DNA of 64,000 nucleotides from Cristatella mucedo (taxonomy: Eukaryota; Bryozoa; Phylactolaemata; Cristatellidae): positions 7,457,501 through 7,521,500 of the forward strand of contig WPIO01000006.1 in assembly GCA_009760855.2 (NCBI GenBank), given 5' to 3'. The notes beneath the pieces were generated by a model. That model was not told the origin of the DNA. It saw only the letters and a program-made list of their open reading frames with translations, and did not search any database. The translations under genes and the position numbers were made by a program. Of this stretch, positions 20,301 through 30,559 are shown piece after piece (position 1 is the first letter of the stretch; each line of letters begins with the position of its first letter).

Positions 20301-23208
20301 AAACAGTGCAGAAAGTACTGGAAATGAGCCTATTACCCGCTTGCCTACTGCATACGGGCAGTCAGCAGGAGATACCCAATTAACAAACCCCAGCACCCAG
20401 GCATGCATTCGAACGACAATCACAAAAAATGATAGGCAGGCACATTCGTCTGGAACAGTATAGTCACCAAGAGCCGGTGAATCTATGGGAACAGGGAGCC
20501 TAGGCTGAGAAGACGGCTGGCACAAGCAGCAAGCTTGTAGATGCTGAATATTTCATACACGTTATTGTAAAAAACCAAAACAGTGCCGTGCTTTTAACAA
20601 GCCTCGGCTGTGTCAGTTTCAGAATTAATAGCACGTAATAGCTTTCGAAAAACTGGTTTGGTGCTTTGATCGCAACAAGCCACGACACTCGGGCTCAACC
20701 AACGATACAGGAACTGAACGACGAATTCTGAGTAAGCACAAGTCACATGCTCACCGGCCAGTGCTGCTAACGTCCCTGCCGTTTGCAAAAAAACGCAAAT
20801 CTCTACTGCCGAATAGGTGAGCACCACCCATCTCGGACTTGTCTCAGCATTCGCGCCGATTCGGTGCCGATCAAGCAACATGGTGAAGCTTGCACACGTA
20901 GAAGAAGTAAAAGTCATAGCATCACGTAAAACGTCAGCACCTGGACCACTCACAGCTTACCCAAGAACTGCAAGAACTTGCAAGAACTCGCTGCTCTGTG
21001 CCCTTTTCTCAAAGTTCCAAGTACCCTACTGAATCCCACATTCAAGTACACCTTTCTTTTGACAGGCTGTCATACACACACACAGGCAGGCTCGTGAGCA
21101 TGCGCGCGTGCGCGCGCACACACACACACACACACACAACTCAACCGTTGTCAAAGGATTAGCAATAAATAGGTTTGAGACAGTTATATAAATATGTCAA
21201 GCTCATCGCATTAATCACAACAGCCACAAATCGACATGCGATCCAACGTGCCAAACACATCGACATACACAGAGACACACACTCAAGTAGCCAGAGGCAT
21301 GAGTGAGATATCAACGATTCCAAATGCAATGCATCTCAATCTATAGCTCGGCCTTCACAAAGCTGAGCAGTGGACTACGATGGTGCTTGCTTCGCCGATG
21401 CTGCCACTCTGAGGGGGCGGCATATTCCCCTCGCAGCCTGAGCAGGCTACGGTAGGTGATTAGTGGCTACAGCTTGTGTCACAAACATTCGACAATCCTT
21501 GCAAGAATTGTAGCTGAAGCATGCTAACTGTCGAGAAAACTAGCATGAAAGGAGTGGCACAGGGGACAGGACAGCTAATCGAGAGAGTGCTGAAATCGTC
21601 AGCACATCACGAGCCACCTACGGCACATCGAGCTGAGCGCCCAACAGAAGCAGCCGTACGCACAGCTAGCGATCCTTCCTCATCTAAGTATAGTGGCACG
21701 GGAAAAAGTGGCAGCCATCGTGCACCGCTAAAGGCACCACAGATCGACTTGGCACTAAGGCAATACCCGAATCGACGAAAGATTTCACGTCGTGCCCGTT
21801 CACACGACAGTCGATGTAGAGCATGTGAACCTGGCCAAAGCTCTCCGGAGTGAACTCCATTGCCGTCTCCATGTTAGCGTTGACGTTTTCCATGCGAATC
21901 TCCTCTGCAATTTTCCGCTGAACTTCGGGGTCAAAAGGATCGGCCATAAGCATCTGCGTGCGCTCCTGGTCCCGTTTTGCCTTCTCCTGCTGCTGCTGCC
22001 TTAGCACCTCGGAAAACCTGTCTGTAAACGGGAGCACGCACATAAATCTGAATGGGCTAAGAGAGCTAGCAACGCACCGTGGAAAGGGATCAGGAATAGA
22101 GAGAAAGAGAGAGAGAGAGAGAGAGGAAGAAATACATGTATGCACGATGGACGCATGAAGGAACGCAAAAGGAAAGAATTGCGAGAAAACAGGACAAGCT
22201 AAGCGATGAATAAAGAAACCCAGCACACAGCACAGTATGCAACGAAGCCTCACAATCCGTCATTAAGCTCAAGCCAGTGGCGTCACTGCATCTTGCAGGA
22301 GACAAGGTGACTGGCAAGGGTCGCAGAGATATGATAACATCAGCACAATTAGTGAAACGCGGTATAACAATCGCAGCTCGAATCAGCAGTCCGAAAGCCG
22401 GGTCTCAAACCGATCGCGAGGTTGAAGGCTGAATTCCCCAAACATTGCCTTTGAATGGGAGCATATGTGAAAAAGTAACTTTGCCTTCACTTCAGAGTGA
22501 TAGGCGTCCATGCCGTACAGCAAGCAAGCGAGATGCCCAGACGAAATTATGAATAGTGCACTAACCCAGGTTTCCACTAAGTAGAGCCTCGGCTAATCTC
22601 GGATTACGTTCTTTCAGCAAAGACAGCTCGTGTGGGCTGTTCAGCAGCATCTCGCGCAACGTCGCTACGTCGGCAGGTAGACCTGGTATGGTTACTGGAT
22701 CTCTTTCGGATCGAGCTTGTGCGGGCACGGAGTCGTGATACTGCTGTGAGTGCGATGGCACGCGAATACTGCTGAAATCCAGGGACAGTGGTGTTGGGGC
22801 TACAAGAAGAAACTTTCGCTGGCAGCGCACGTCGAACGAAATTAAGAGATGGCAATGCACTCATAAACATGCAACAATCTTCTCAGATCTTTAAAACGAG
22901 TATCCGAGTCGAACGTTTAATTTCAGTCACTGGGTGCGCTCACCTGTGTTAAAATCCATATAGAAGCCATTAGCGCTTCCTCACTCACCTTTCCTATCCA
23001 TAAGCAACACGTCGCCATCCCTAACGCCGTAATCTTTCAGCGCCTTCTTGGCCTCCGAGAGCGGCTTTCCTTCAAACAACAGTGTTATGTCCGATGCTGA
23101 AACACCGCTCTCAACTTCACAATACGCTTTGAAGTTCTCGACTTCAATATCATCTGACACCTCGAAGTGGAATAGATCGCCGGCTTGGGTAGCGACCGAG
23201 AGCTTCAT
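14146..23208 (-). CDS. DDI1: DDI1/Rngo-type ubiquitin-shuttle aspartyl protease, complete 7-exon gene
   Basis: Joining 23208-22989, 22799-22566, 22021-21767, 17704-17576, 17190-17087, 16080-15891 and 14363-14146 gives 1350 nt, that is 449 residues plus TAG. Every junction is GT-AG and in phase. Domains: ubiquitin-like 1-73; Sti1/helical region about 100-200 ([12 protein letters not shown], then [10 protein letters not shown]); retropepsin-like protease about 205-345 with FVDSG (Asp235) and [12 protein letters not shown]-terminal UBA about 400-440. Family members bring ubiquitylated proteins to the proteasome and, in animals, cleave substrates such as heavily ubiquitylated NRF1/Nrf-type factors. 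UBA is kept here, as in insects and yeast, unlike human DDI2. The start is firm because an in-frame TAG lies 8 codons upstream (23230-23232). Confidence 0.95.
14364..15241. other. DDI1 intron 6, left part: nothing recognised
   Basis: AT-rich intron sequence without recognised repeats up to the SINE target site at 15242. Confidence 0.4.
15255..15399 (-). mobile_element. tRNA-derived SINE, family 1, with perfect 13-bp target duplication
   Basis: Minus strand: tRNA-like head (tggcctagcggttaaggtg as A box, gtgggctcgagcccc as B-box region). Then gcgaagcgcctgaatagaga, ctctcttggggcgctata and an AT-rich tail. The direct repeat ctcgttagcaaat occurs at 15242-15254 and 15400-15412 and defines the ends exactly, giving a 145-bp insert. 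It lies inside DDI1 intron 6. Confidence 0.92.
15891..16080 (-). CDS. DDI1: DDI1 exon 6: end of protease domain and linker
   Basis: [33 protein letters not shown], then a Gly/Ser/Pro-rich linker. Acceptor tgcag|tgttgc, donor gcag|gtatgt in phase 1. Confidence 0.92.
16640..16722 (-). mobile_element. LINE 3'-tail fragment
   Basis: (ATT)n-type tail plus the conserved hairpin (ggcgccctcagaga ... tttctaggcgctttac), then unrelated DNA. It is a copy truncated to about 80 bp in DDI1 intron 5. Confidence 0.8.
17087..17190 (-). CDS. DDI1: DDI1 exon 5: protease C-terminal half
   Basis: [18 protein letters not shown] and [14 protein letters not shown], the second conserved half of the retropepsin fold. 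Donor cag|gtgagt, phase 0. Confidence 0.93.
17576..17704 (-). CDS. DDI1: DDI1 exon 4: protease core
   Basis: Completes [10 protein letters not shown] and carries [17 protein letters not shown] and [15 protein letters not shown], matching human DDI2 nearly residue for residue. Acceptor tgaag|gt lies about 90 bp from the LINE debris of intron 3. Donor atgt|gtaag. Confidence 0.93.
17795..18695 (-). mobile_element. decayed LINE copy in DDI1 intron 3
   Basis: On the minus strand there is RT motif A debris ([20 protein letters not shown]) and [13 protein letters not shown], then a truncated C-terminal block ([20 protein letters not shown]). The 3' UTR is altered by a 27-bp triplication at 17807-17881. 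Large internal deletions are evident. It ends about 90 bp upstream of the acceptor of exon 4. Confidence 0.75.
17807..17881. repeat. 27-bp tandem repeat, about 2.8 copies
   Basis: The unit beginning cacagtatcatgcataagc repeats at 17807, 17834 and 17861 almost without change. A fourth, diverged copy follows (cacagaatcacgcatac). It derives from the catgca/cagt words of the LINE 3' UTR. Confidence 0.85.
18697..19945 (-). mobile_element. second decayed LINE copy in DDI1 intron 3
   Basis: (TTA)n tail and degraded hairpin at 18697-18775, then 3' UTR, then the linker and endonuclease region (19088-19354) joined by deletion to DPIPTV-like RT sequence. At 19700-19945 the minus strand reads an endonuclease N-terminus ([11 protein letters not shown], with the conserved Glu). 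It is full of stops. Confidence 0.65.
20000..20128 (+). mobile_element. tRNA-derived SINE, family 1
   Basis: gcccagtgattaaagtgctc (A box), cgtgggctcgagccccg (B-box region), then gcgaagcgcccgaatagaga, ttctcttagggcgctata and an A/T tail. It is diverged, in DDI1 intron 3. Confidence 0.85.
20186..20250 (+). mobile_element. 3'-hairpin-only fragment of LINE/SINE type
   Basis: Only the terminal structure is present: aaagcgcctggatagagatt, then agttatcaaaagggtgctat and caaataagttatatt. No head or body is attached. Confidence 0.7.
20251..21766. other. rest of DDI1 intron 3: alternating purine-pyrimidine tract, otherwise nothing seen
   Basis: At 21101-21138 a (tg)(cg)n run passes directly into (ca)n, a classic alternating purine-pyrimidine sequence. 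No gene or recognised transposon elsewhere. Confidence 0.6.
21767..22021 (-). CDS. DDI1: DDI1 exon 3: helical domain and protease start with catalytic Asp
   Basis: [37 protein letters not shown] and [18 protein letters not shown] lead into KSFVDSG, where the Asp is the retropepsin-type catalytic residue (residue 235). It ends in phase 1 inside the DSG glycine codon (tcgg|gtattg), so the active-site motif is split by the 4.1-kb intron. Confidence 0.94.
22093..22124. repeat. (GA)n microsatellite in DDI1 intron 2
   Basis: gagaaagagagagagagaga run in the 544-bp intron between exons 2 and 3. Confidence 0.85.
22566..22799 (-). CDS. DDI1: DDI1 exon 2: linker and helical domain
   Basis: Contains [13 protein letters not shown] (human DDI2: IDFSSIAVPG) and [20 protein letters not shown], then LAEALLSGN, one of the most conserved stretches of the family. 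Acceptor tgtag|cc, donor ctgg|gttag. The intron before it is only 189 bp. Confidence 0.93.
22989..23208 (-). CDS. DDI1: DDI1 exon 1: ubiquitin-like domain
   Basis: Starts [17 protein letters not shown] and covers the whole Ubl fold ([24 protein letters not shown]). It ends in phase 1 at aaag|gtgagt. The ATG at 23208-23206 is the only in-frame Met after the upstream stop. Confidence 0.94.
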
Positions 23209-23365
23209 TGTTGGCACCGGGATTTGACCCTAGATGATGTTGATAATAATGGATTCGCTACGAGGTTCTTTAAGCTTCACGTTGTCCGACTCGTCTCCTA
23301 CTTTATGACTTACTTAATAAACCAATTAAATAAACTAAATAAACCGAATAAACCAAAGCAGCCAC

Positions 23366-23416
23366 GAAGAGCGCCCCTACATTAATATGATAAGAGCGCC
23401 CCCTACATTAACACGA
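23366..23416. repeat. 25/26-bp direct duplication upstream of DDI1
   Basis: aagagcgcccctacattaat (23366-23390 unit) is followed directly by a near copy (23391-23416), 158 bp upstream of the DDI1 start codon. A promoter role is possible but unproven. Confidence 0.7.
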
Positions 23417-23559
23417 TAAGTTAACGCCCGTAGTGCGTAGAGCAGTCTATCTGACAGTTACACAAGGTGGCCGCAGGTGTGGAGCACCACCACCGTAGCG
23501 TACATATCTCTCGCTTGACGCCCAAACCACAATTGACTGACTCGAATCGTTTCGGTATG

Positions 23560-23730
23560 CCTCGAATCTTGTTCAGACCGTTCCAGCGGTTCGTACGCTC
23601 ACAAACTCTGGAACTTACTCCCATCTGACGTCTCAAAATCTCCCCCCGACTCGGCTATATTGCTGAAGGAGTTACTTACTCGCCTGCCCTTACAGCATTG
23701 ACTTCGCCCCTGCGATATTGAAGATGGCTA
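23560..23730 (+). mobile_element. small relic of a LINE RT-ORF C-terminus
   Basis: The plus strand reads in broken frame a TVPAVRTLTNSGTYSHLTSQ-like stretch, corresponding to the 'LWNxLPxxV' end of CR1/L2-like ORFs. Short and diverged. Confidence 0.35.
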
Positions 23731-24235
23731 ATATACAGTTAAGCCATTCAGGGAGATCAAAAGGTTGAAGAAATGTGCGCCTTAACTAAACGTGCGGGCT
23801 CTAATCACAGCTTGTACTTTTCTGAGTTTGCAGACGAGTTCGAGCTAGTTTCGCAAATGAGTACTGCTAATACTCTATCTGTATAAGCGTCCCCGGGCTT
23901 CCTTAACCATGCAGCAGTAGGCAGCGGAGTCGGCTAAATCATATTGAGAATGAGATGACCTTGTGCGCTGCACGCGTGCATTTGACTAGAATGAAAAGGA
24001 AAAATATCGCCGCCTTGGAGGCGTGCCAGATTCTTGTAGGCTTCTCGGATACCTCAGTGTAAAGTGCCAATGCGGAATGTGCACTCGTGAATGCACGCTT
24101 GCGCGGCGTCTGAGCCCATCTGTGGCATACAGCTCACGTCCTTCGATTGCCAAACGTCGTTCTGCGATGATGTGCACAATATTTGCCTATTTGTCCTAGG
24201 CCTGGGCATAGGGGTAAGGGGGCCTGCTCTTCTGC
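23731..24235. other. no gene seen
   Basis: No recognisable reading frame or repeat. Confidence 0.35.
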
Positions 24236-24375
24236 CCAGCCGGTTTGGTCCAGCGGCTAAGGTGCTCGCCCCGACCAAGGTCTGGCTGAGGTCGTGGGCT
24301 CGAGCCTTGAGGCATATGTGAAGCGCCTGAATAGAGATTAAGTTCTCTTGGGGCGCTATACAAATGAATTATTGT
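24236..24375 (+). mobile_element. tRNA-derived SINE, family 1
   Basis: A well-preserved copy: ggtttggtccagcggctaag as A-box region, gaggtcgtgggctcgagcc as B-box region, then gaagcgcctgaatagagatt, ttctcttggggcgctataca and a short AT tail. Confidence 0.9.
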
Positions 24376-24387
24376 ATTAATTTTTTT

Positions 24388-24480
24388 CATGACCCAGATC
24401 GTGGGTTTGCGTCTTGCATTTGGCGATCCTTTGTGGGCCCGCCTGCAAGCGGTTGCGATAGCCGTAAAGGTCTTAACTCT
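24388..24480 (+). mobile_element. partial SINE, family 2
   Basis: gatcgtgggtttgcg (B-box region), then ggcgatcctttg, gcaagcggttgcgatagcc and gtaaaggtctt match the family-2 body in plus orientation. Directly downstream of the family-1 SINE. Confidence 0.6.
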
Positions 24481-25171
24481 GGCGCAATGTGTAAACGAGG
24501 CTGCTGTCGGTTTCCTTCTCTTTCTTTACCTTCCCATAAGGTTTTGAGTAGTTCGGCTTTTTCATTAATCCGTTCTTTCCTTATTCTCTTTGGCGCTTGA
24601 AAATTAATTAAAGGCTCAAAGTCCGTATGCAAATCCGTACGACAGCCTTTCGCCATAGGCTACGCAGCCCCGACAACGCGCGGGCTACATCAGCTGATTG
24701 GCCGGTTAGGGGCTACCGCAGCGTCCCGCGATAGCCGCAGTCTCCAAAAGTATCCTTCAAACCAAGCCACGATGCCAAACCAATCAACTCCTATTTGAGG
24801 CATGCACGACGCGGAAATTAATTACTCAGTAGAGATCAGTGCTATAACTTCAAGGACATCAATCCAAATGCTTATGTTGGTACAGTTATCCACAACCAGT
24901 GCGGGATTTACCCCTGTTTCACCTCTAGGGTACAGTAATGTGCGCTATTTGAGCATAAGAAAAGAGCGATAAAGGTCGACCGTCGACCGTCGACCGCGAG
25001 CGCGATTTGACTTCGCAGTCATTGGTATCTGATATGCTTTCGCTGCGAATTGACGGTCGGAGCGGGCCTTAAATGGTGCGCAGATATGACTTGAGCGTAA
25101 GAAGCAGGCGCTTCGGTCCACCGATGGCGGGCGCCATTTTGTCAATTAAATACGAGCGGATTTACGTTTGC
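24481..25171. other. no gene seen; gtcgacc triplication
   Basis: A 7-bp unit gtcgacc is repeated three times at about 24975-24995. Otherwise nothing recognised. Confidence 0.4.
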
Positions 25172-25318
25172 AAGTCACCCTTAACCATGTTACTCTGATT
25201 GTTTATTGAGCAAGCTACGACTAACCATGTGATCGCGCTTCCTTTGCGGCAAATGTAAAGAGCCTAGAAAGAGATCGAGTTCTCTGTCGGTGCTATATCA
25301 AATATATTATTATTATTT
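25172..25318 (+). mobile_element. LINE 3' end (dominant family), truncated
   Basis: 3'-UTR words (aaccatgttac, cgcttcctttgcggcaaatg), hairpin aaagagcctagaaagagatc ... ctctgtcggtgctatatcaa and (TTA)n tail. The next base starts a family-2 SINE in minus orientation. Confidence 0.82.
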
Positions 25319-25321
25319 TCA

Positions 25322-25478
25322 ACAGCCTCTTTTTTATAGAGACAGAAGAGTCTTTACTGCTATCACCATCGCTTGCAGCGGCAAAACGATCGCCCACGGA
25401 AAGATTCGAACCCACAACCTCGGGACCGAGACCGTGAAAAGCGACCGCCTTACCTAGCGAGCCGTCACGGCTAGCCTC
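25322..25478 (-). mobile_element. tRNA-derived SINE, family 2
   Basis: Minus strand: gccgtgacggctcgctaggt, then aaggcggtcgcttttcacgg and tgtgggttcgaatctttcc (B box), a gcgatggtgatagcag body and the aaaaaagaggctgtt end. It abuts the (TTA)n tail of the LINE, which suggests insertion into that tail. Confidence 0.85.
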
Positions 25479-25489
25479 AATTATTGGTT

Positions 25490-26160
25490 CCCGCTACGCT
25501 GACGTTACAAATTGTCGGTCGGAGCACTGAGCGTCCTATAAGCACGGGGTGCCGCTGTTCGCATCGACCGACGGACGCCAGCGTCTGCCGTCTCTTTTCG
25601 ACGAGGGCGGGTCGTTTACGATAGCTCAGAACGATCGCTCCTAGTCTCCGCTAAAAATAAACCTGCGGTCCGCCGCTTCTTCGGAGCGCCGAGGAGGAGG
25701 AGGAGGAACACGGGTGGCAGATGGGAACGGCTTCAACTGCCACGAGCAGGCAGCCTCGGCTCCCGAACGGGCTTAAATGCGCGCGAGGCTCGCGCGCCTA
25801 ATTGAGGCTTGCGGGCTCAGCGGAGCAGCAGGTGCTGCCGGAAGCTGCAATCGAAAAGCAGCGCGGCGCGGCGGCGGCGGGCGATCGCTGCCAGCAAAAA
25901 ATGCGCCCACTAACAAATCGCAAGACGTATTTGATGGCGCGCCGGATTCCTGGGCTTCCGGTCGGCTTGATAATGGTCGAGATGCCTGTCGTCATCCGGC
26001 AGCCTGCGCCGACGCGTCTACCGCGCGCCTGCCCGGCGGCTCACCGCTCGCATCGACGCGAACGCGAAGAGCTTCCGTCTACAGCGGCGGGCCGTCGGGT
26101 TTCGGCAGGCCGCCGCTGGCTCTTGCCGGTACACGCCCGCGAGTATCTAGCTACTAAAGC
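25490..26160. other. GC-rich, CpG-dense stretch
   Basis: CpG-rich with Ala/Arg/Gly-type frames on both strands and a (gga)n run near 25693. No domain or splice pattern supports a gene. Confidence 0.3.
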
Positions 26161-26255
26161 TTTCGATCATTGCGGTCGCGGGCTCGAGCCCCGGGGCATA
26201 AGCGAAGCGCCTGGGTGGAGATTTGAGTTCTCCTAGGGCGCTATGCAAAAGAATC
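26161..26255 (+). mobile_element. partial SINE, family 1 (B box to tail)
   Basis: gcggtcgcgggctcgagccc, then gcgaagcgcctgggtggaga, gttctcctagggcgctatg and a short tail. The tRNA 5' half is missing. Confidence 0.82.
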
Positions 26256-26566
26256 GTATGTATTTTATGCCGGCGCGACCCAGCATCGCCGCGTCGCAGC
26301 CCGCGCCGACCGCCGGCGCACCACTCAGGTGGAGTCGCTGTGCTTGTTTTGCTAGATCTATTGGCAGCGTTTGACAAGTCGCCGATCGCCAACTCCACAC
26401 TTGAGCGCTTCTCCTCTCGCCGGGACACCGCCGTCCATGGGCGAGGCCGAACCTTGACCCCGAGATCTTGACCCCGAGAGGTGACTTAAGTCCTAGCTAT
26501 ACGCACGTTCTACTCGAGAACCTTTCTTTCTCGGCACAGCTACCTTGACCACGAGAGGTGACTGTA

Positions 26567-26655
26567 ACAATAATAGCATTATAACAACGATAGTAATCAT
26601 TTTTAAAGCATCTTAAGAGAGCTACATCTCTTTATAGGCTCTTCACGCAGGTCAA
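26567..26655 (-). mobile_element. LINE 3'-tail fragment
   Basis: ATT-rich tail, then a degraded hairpin (agcatcttaagagagctaca ... ctttataggctcttcac) in minus orientation. Confidence 0.55.
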
Positions 26656-26661
26656 GCGGTT

Positions 26662-26812
26662 TGACCGCCGCGCCGGTTTGGCCCGGCGGTTAAGGTGCTC
26701 GTCCCGACCAAGGTTTAGCCGAGATTGTGGGCTCGAGCCCAGCGGAATATGTAAAGAGCATGAATATAGTTTAAGCTCCGTTAGGCGCTACATAAATGAA
26801 TTATTTTATTGT
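26662..26812 (+). mobile_element. tRNA-derived SINE, family 1
   Basis: ggtttggcccggcggttaag (A-box region), gattgtgggctcgagccc (B-box region), a diverged hairpin (taaagagcatgaatatag ... ccgttaggcgctacat) and aaatgaattattttatt tail. Confidence 0.85.
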
Positions 26813-27075
26813 AGTTTTACTTACCGTCGCGAACAGCACGGAACGCGAGCCGACTTGCAACAACACAAGTTTATTCCATTACGCACGGAGCAGGGGGGGG
26901 GGGGGCAAAGCACCACTCTCCTCGCCCCTCTCGCCCACCGGAGTGTCCCGCGACTCCCTTGTCGGAACGATAACTAATAACACGTTCAAACCGCATGCAA
27001 CATCGAGTGTCACAGCCCATCCTTACAGAAATCAGTGCCGCCAATTAAATGAAACCATAATTATTACGCTATAAG

Positions 27076-28090
27076 TGCTCCGCTGCAATGGTTTAGGTAC
27101 TATCTCAGTGGGAGACTCTAGTGCGTTCATGTCAGCGGGCAGCAGACATGCGAGGAGCCTCTAAAGAACTGGGTAACCCCACCCGGTTCTGCACTTGGTC
27201 CACTATTTTTCTCAATTTACACTACCCCATTTGGCGTTTTAATCGCCAAGCACGATATTGAATTTAATTTATTAGCAGACGATCAACACCTATCCCTACG
27301 CTTTGATCCCTTCCAGCTTTTCAGAACGTAAAGCTCTTTTTTCTATTCCCTTGCACTGGACTGCTGACATTCACACTTGAATGGCAGCAGCCCACTTTAG
27401 CAAATTGACTGACGACAAAACCAAGTTACTATTTATGAGAAATTCTAGTGTGACTCAGCAATGCAAAATCGTATCCCTCAAAGCGGGGCTCTGCCAGCAT
27501 ATGCAGCTCCTGAAGCATATGCGTGGGACATCTCCTGTGTCCTGTTCAAAGCGACCTGACGCTAAACGACCGCTTCACTAGACGACCACAGTAACTACAC
27601 AGTCAAATCTGCCTGGTTTCAGCTGCGCTATTCCGTAAAAATTCTTCTGTTCTGCTCACACAGAGATACCATCTTCAAGTTGATCCGTGCATTTGTGACA
27701 TCCTGTCTAGACTTCTACACCTCGCTACTTGCAGGTCTTCCGACCTGTGCGATAATGCGCTTGCACTTGATGCCAACTCTTCAGAAAGACTTAATTGCTG
27801 TGAGCGACGCAGCTGCCTCTTTGCACCGCCTCTTACTGAGCTTCTAATCAAGCAACGCATCAATTCTCATGTTATGTCACTCACTTCTAGGTCTTCTTTT
27901 CTTTCTCTTTCTCCAGCCTACCAATACGAGCTACATTTCAATCAGGCTAGACATCGTACAACCCGCTCTTCCGAATCAATTTTTTTTTATCCGCGCCTCG
28001 ATCCGACCTCCAATCCTATTGAGACCGTGTCTTTAGTTCGTATGCTTCCAAAGACTGGATAGATTCTAAGTTCGCCTAAGGCTCTTTGTC
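27076..28090 (+). mobile_element. decayed LINE copy (RT to C-terminus)
   Basis: The plus strand carries, in shifted frames, the segments for QWFRYYLSGRL, SGSALGPLF-like motif B, FDPFQ, KLTDDKTKLLFM, TSCLDFYTSLL, QARHRTTRSSES and the LKSFGD-equivalent end. Motif C is not readable. The 3' UTR is largely lost. Diverged and inactive. Confidence 0.75.
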
Positions 28091-29254
28091 AATTTTCCTA
28101 ATTTTTTTTAAGCATGGCATCCAATTTTCAAAAGTTCAGCATGGAATTGTTTTCGAGTTCTGAACTTTGGCTGAGCAGGCAGCCACTTCATCGTTCGCAT
28201 ATTCAATATCCCAGTACGTGCGTAACTCGATCCGCGCCAAGGAAAGGAGATCTGTCCATCTTTCAGGTTCAACGTTCAACCAATAGAATCGCATCGATGA
28301 GAGCAGCAAGAGAAGGCTGCTGCGGGTCCTCAGCAAATGGTTACGCACTTCCGACACCAAATTCTACAAGTGGGATCTGGCAGCTTCCGGGTAGAGCTGG
28401 ACTGCAAACGCGGTGCTCATTGGCGGTGCTCATCCTAGCTCGCGCGCTCAATACAAGTACAGGCGCCTCTGTAGCCCTTATATCGCGGATAGCGACTTGT
28501 CGTTGTATAGCAGACCCAGCGCATGCAGGTCGCATGCCGACAGTCATGTGACAGGAATACGGCAGCAGCAACGACGGGTACCCGTACCTTAGCGCAACGT
28601 CAATATCCATGACGCAGTAGAGCAGTACATTCGACAGCGACGGAGGGTTAGAGTAATATAATACCTTATTATTATAATTACTTATATAATTACTTATATT
28701 ATTGTTACTTATAAATAATTACTTATAAAAAAATACTCGCACTGCGCCCAGGGCGGCTCTCAGGTGCACGATCCGAGGTCACGAGCACAACTGTTACCAG
28801 CTCAAAGCTTCTAGCTGCTAACTAGCTGCATATTACATGGGCACAACCTCTGTCCCGCCTAGCCATAGATGATCACATGACTAGTTTCTATTCATTATAA
28901 ATCAAGAATCATTAGCAGTGAATGATAAATATCTCGCATTCCTAATCTATTTAATCTAGTAAGCTGTCGTTTCAACATCCCACTTGAATTAGTGAGAACA
29001 ACGATCGGTTCTGTGTATGAGGCTCTAGCACAGTTAGAGCCATACTTTTCCGATTGCGTTCAATCCGTGTCGTGAGGCAGTCACTTCCCATACAGCAGAC
29101 CAGTCACATTTAGAGTTCTAAAAAAGATCCGTTCACGGTACTTAGCTGCTCTCCATTTACACCAAGCCTCTCAGAAAAGTGAAGCGGGTCAATTAGATAG
29201 GCCATCATTTCTATGGCGACGATACCCAGTATTACTCATCACTTAAACCATTCA
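28091..29254. other. no gene seen
   Basis: Includes short ATT/TTAT runs at 28660-28735. Reading frames at 28114-28610 on both strands lack recognisable features. Confidence 0.35.
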
Positions 29255-30001
29255 TCATAGCATTTCCAAAATGTGGGCTTGCTTAGACTGGGATGCTACA
29301 TCTAAATTGGTCCATGCATTTTCGACCTACGGTACCTACTTCTGTAACTCACTGCTTGCTAGTCTGCCGGCCTGTGCAATCATGCGCTTTAATTTGGTGC
29401 AAAACTCTGCAGCTAGGCTTGTCTGTCGTGAGCGTCGCGGTTGCCACATCTCACCACTTCTCTCCGACCAGCACTGGCTCTCAAGCAGCTCACAAACTTC
29501 AAGGTTCGGTCACTCAATTTTAGGTCTCTTCATTCTCTGGCTCCTGTCTACCTACCAGATCTACTCTCCCACCAAGTAATAATCGTACCATCCGTTTTTC
29601 TGAATTAAATGGTTTAGCCACACCTCGTATGACCCTCAAATCCTTTGGAGACCGTGTCTTTAGTTCTTAAGCTCTCAAAGCCTGAAACTCTCGACTGACA
29701 TTCCCAGACTTGACGACATTTAAAAAAAAGCTAGAAACGCATCTATTTTTCACAGTATTTAGTGTGTTCCTGTGATTCGTTCTTTATGGGCTTATGCGTG
29801 CTGACACTGTGCATACTTCCGTAACCACATTTGCATGCAGACCCTGTGCATATCACTTCTAACCATGTCACGCTTGTTGACATTGAGCATACTATCACGA
29901 AGCATTCGATCATGCTTCCTTTACAGCACATGCAAAGTGCATAGACAGAGATTAATTTCTTAGAGTTTGCCATCCAAATGCTATATCATTATTATTATTA
30001 T
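29255..30001 (+). mobile_element. 5'-truncated LINE 3' end
   Basis: Frame pieces [37 protein letters not shown], then [10 protein letters not shown] and TTFKKKLETHLF. 3'-UTR words gcgtgctgacactgtgcat follow, then a degraded hairpin and (ATT)n tail at 29985-30001. Confidence 0.8.
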
Positions 30002-30004
30002 AAA

Positions 30005-30110
30005 ATCGACTGCAACACCTTATAAACTGACTTTCTGCTTTGCCGACATTCAGTCTTAGAAGATGGCAAATTTCCTTAACCTAAACGATGATGAAATTAA
30101 GCCCCTGTTC
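30005..30110 (+). mobile_element. short LINE RT fragment
   Basis: The region around 30060-30105 encodes MANFLNLNDDEIKPL, equal to the [15 protein letters not shown] word after motif C of the dominant LINE. No tail. Confidence 0.55.
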
Positions 30111-30559
30111 ACGGTACACTCTAAACGTACAGCTGGAATAAGAGAGGACGCTCTGCGAATTAGTGACGCTGTTGTGTGACCATCATCAAATGCTTTAATT
30201 TAGCTGTCCCCTTTGAAGGTTCCCTAATGTTTAAAGGTCATATTCGAAATATTACTTTCACAGCTAGGCATCGTATGATGCTTTCCATGATTAAGGATTA
30301 CCTACAGTGGCAGCGGTTAAAAGACTTTACAAGCTCCTTGGTTCTGTTCCTGATCTGGCTACCGTAATTCAGCTTTGGCTAGGCTTCGGAAAAACAACAC
30401 CATTAAGACCCATACAGCAGGTGATGACTATCTCTGCAAGGCTGATTAACAAACCAAAAAGGTGAAGCTACGTGTATCATTTCCTGTAGGAGCTTATAGT
30501 TCCATGTAGATAGAAAGATAAAGAGAAAAAAATATTCTTGCACTGAACTTTACTTTGAA

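Noticed and set aside
24236-24310. tRNA gene
   Set aside because: A and B boxes are present but there is no tRNA cloverleaf closed by an acceptor stem. A SINE tail follows and several copies occur. It is a tRNA-derived SINE.
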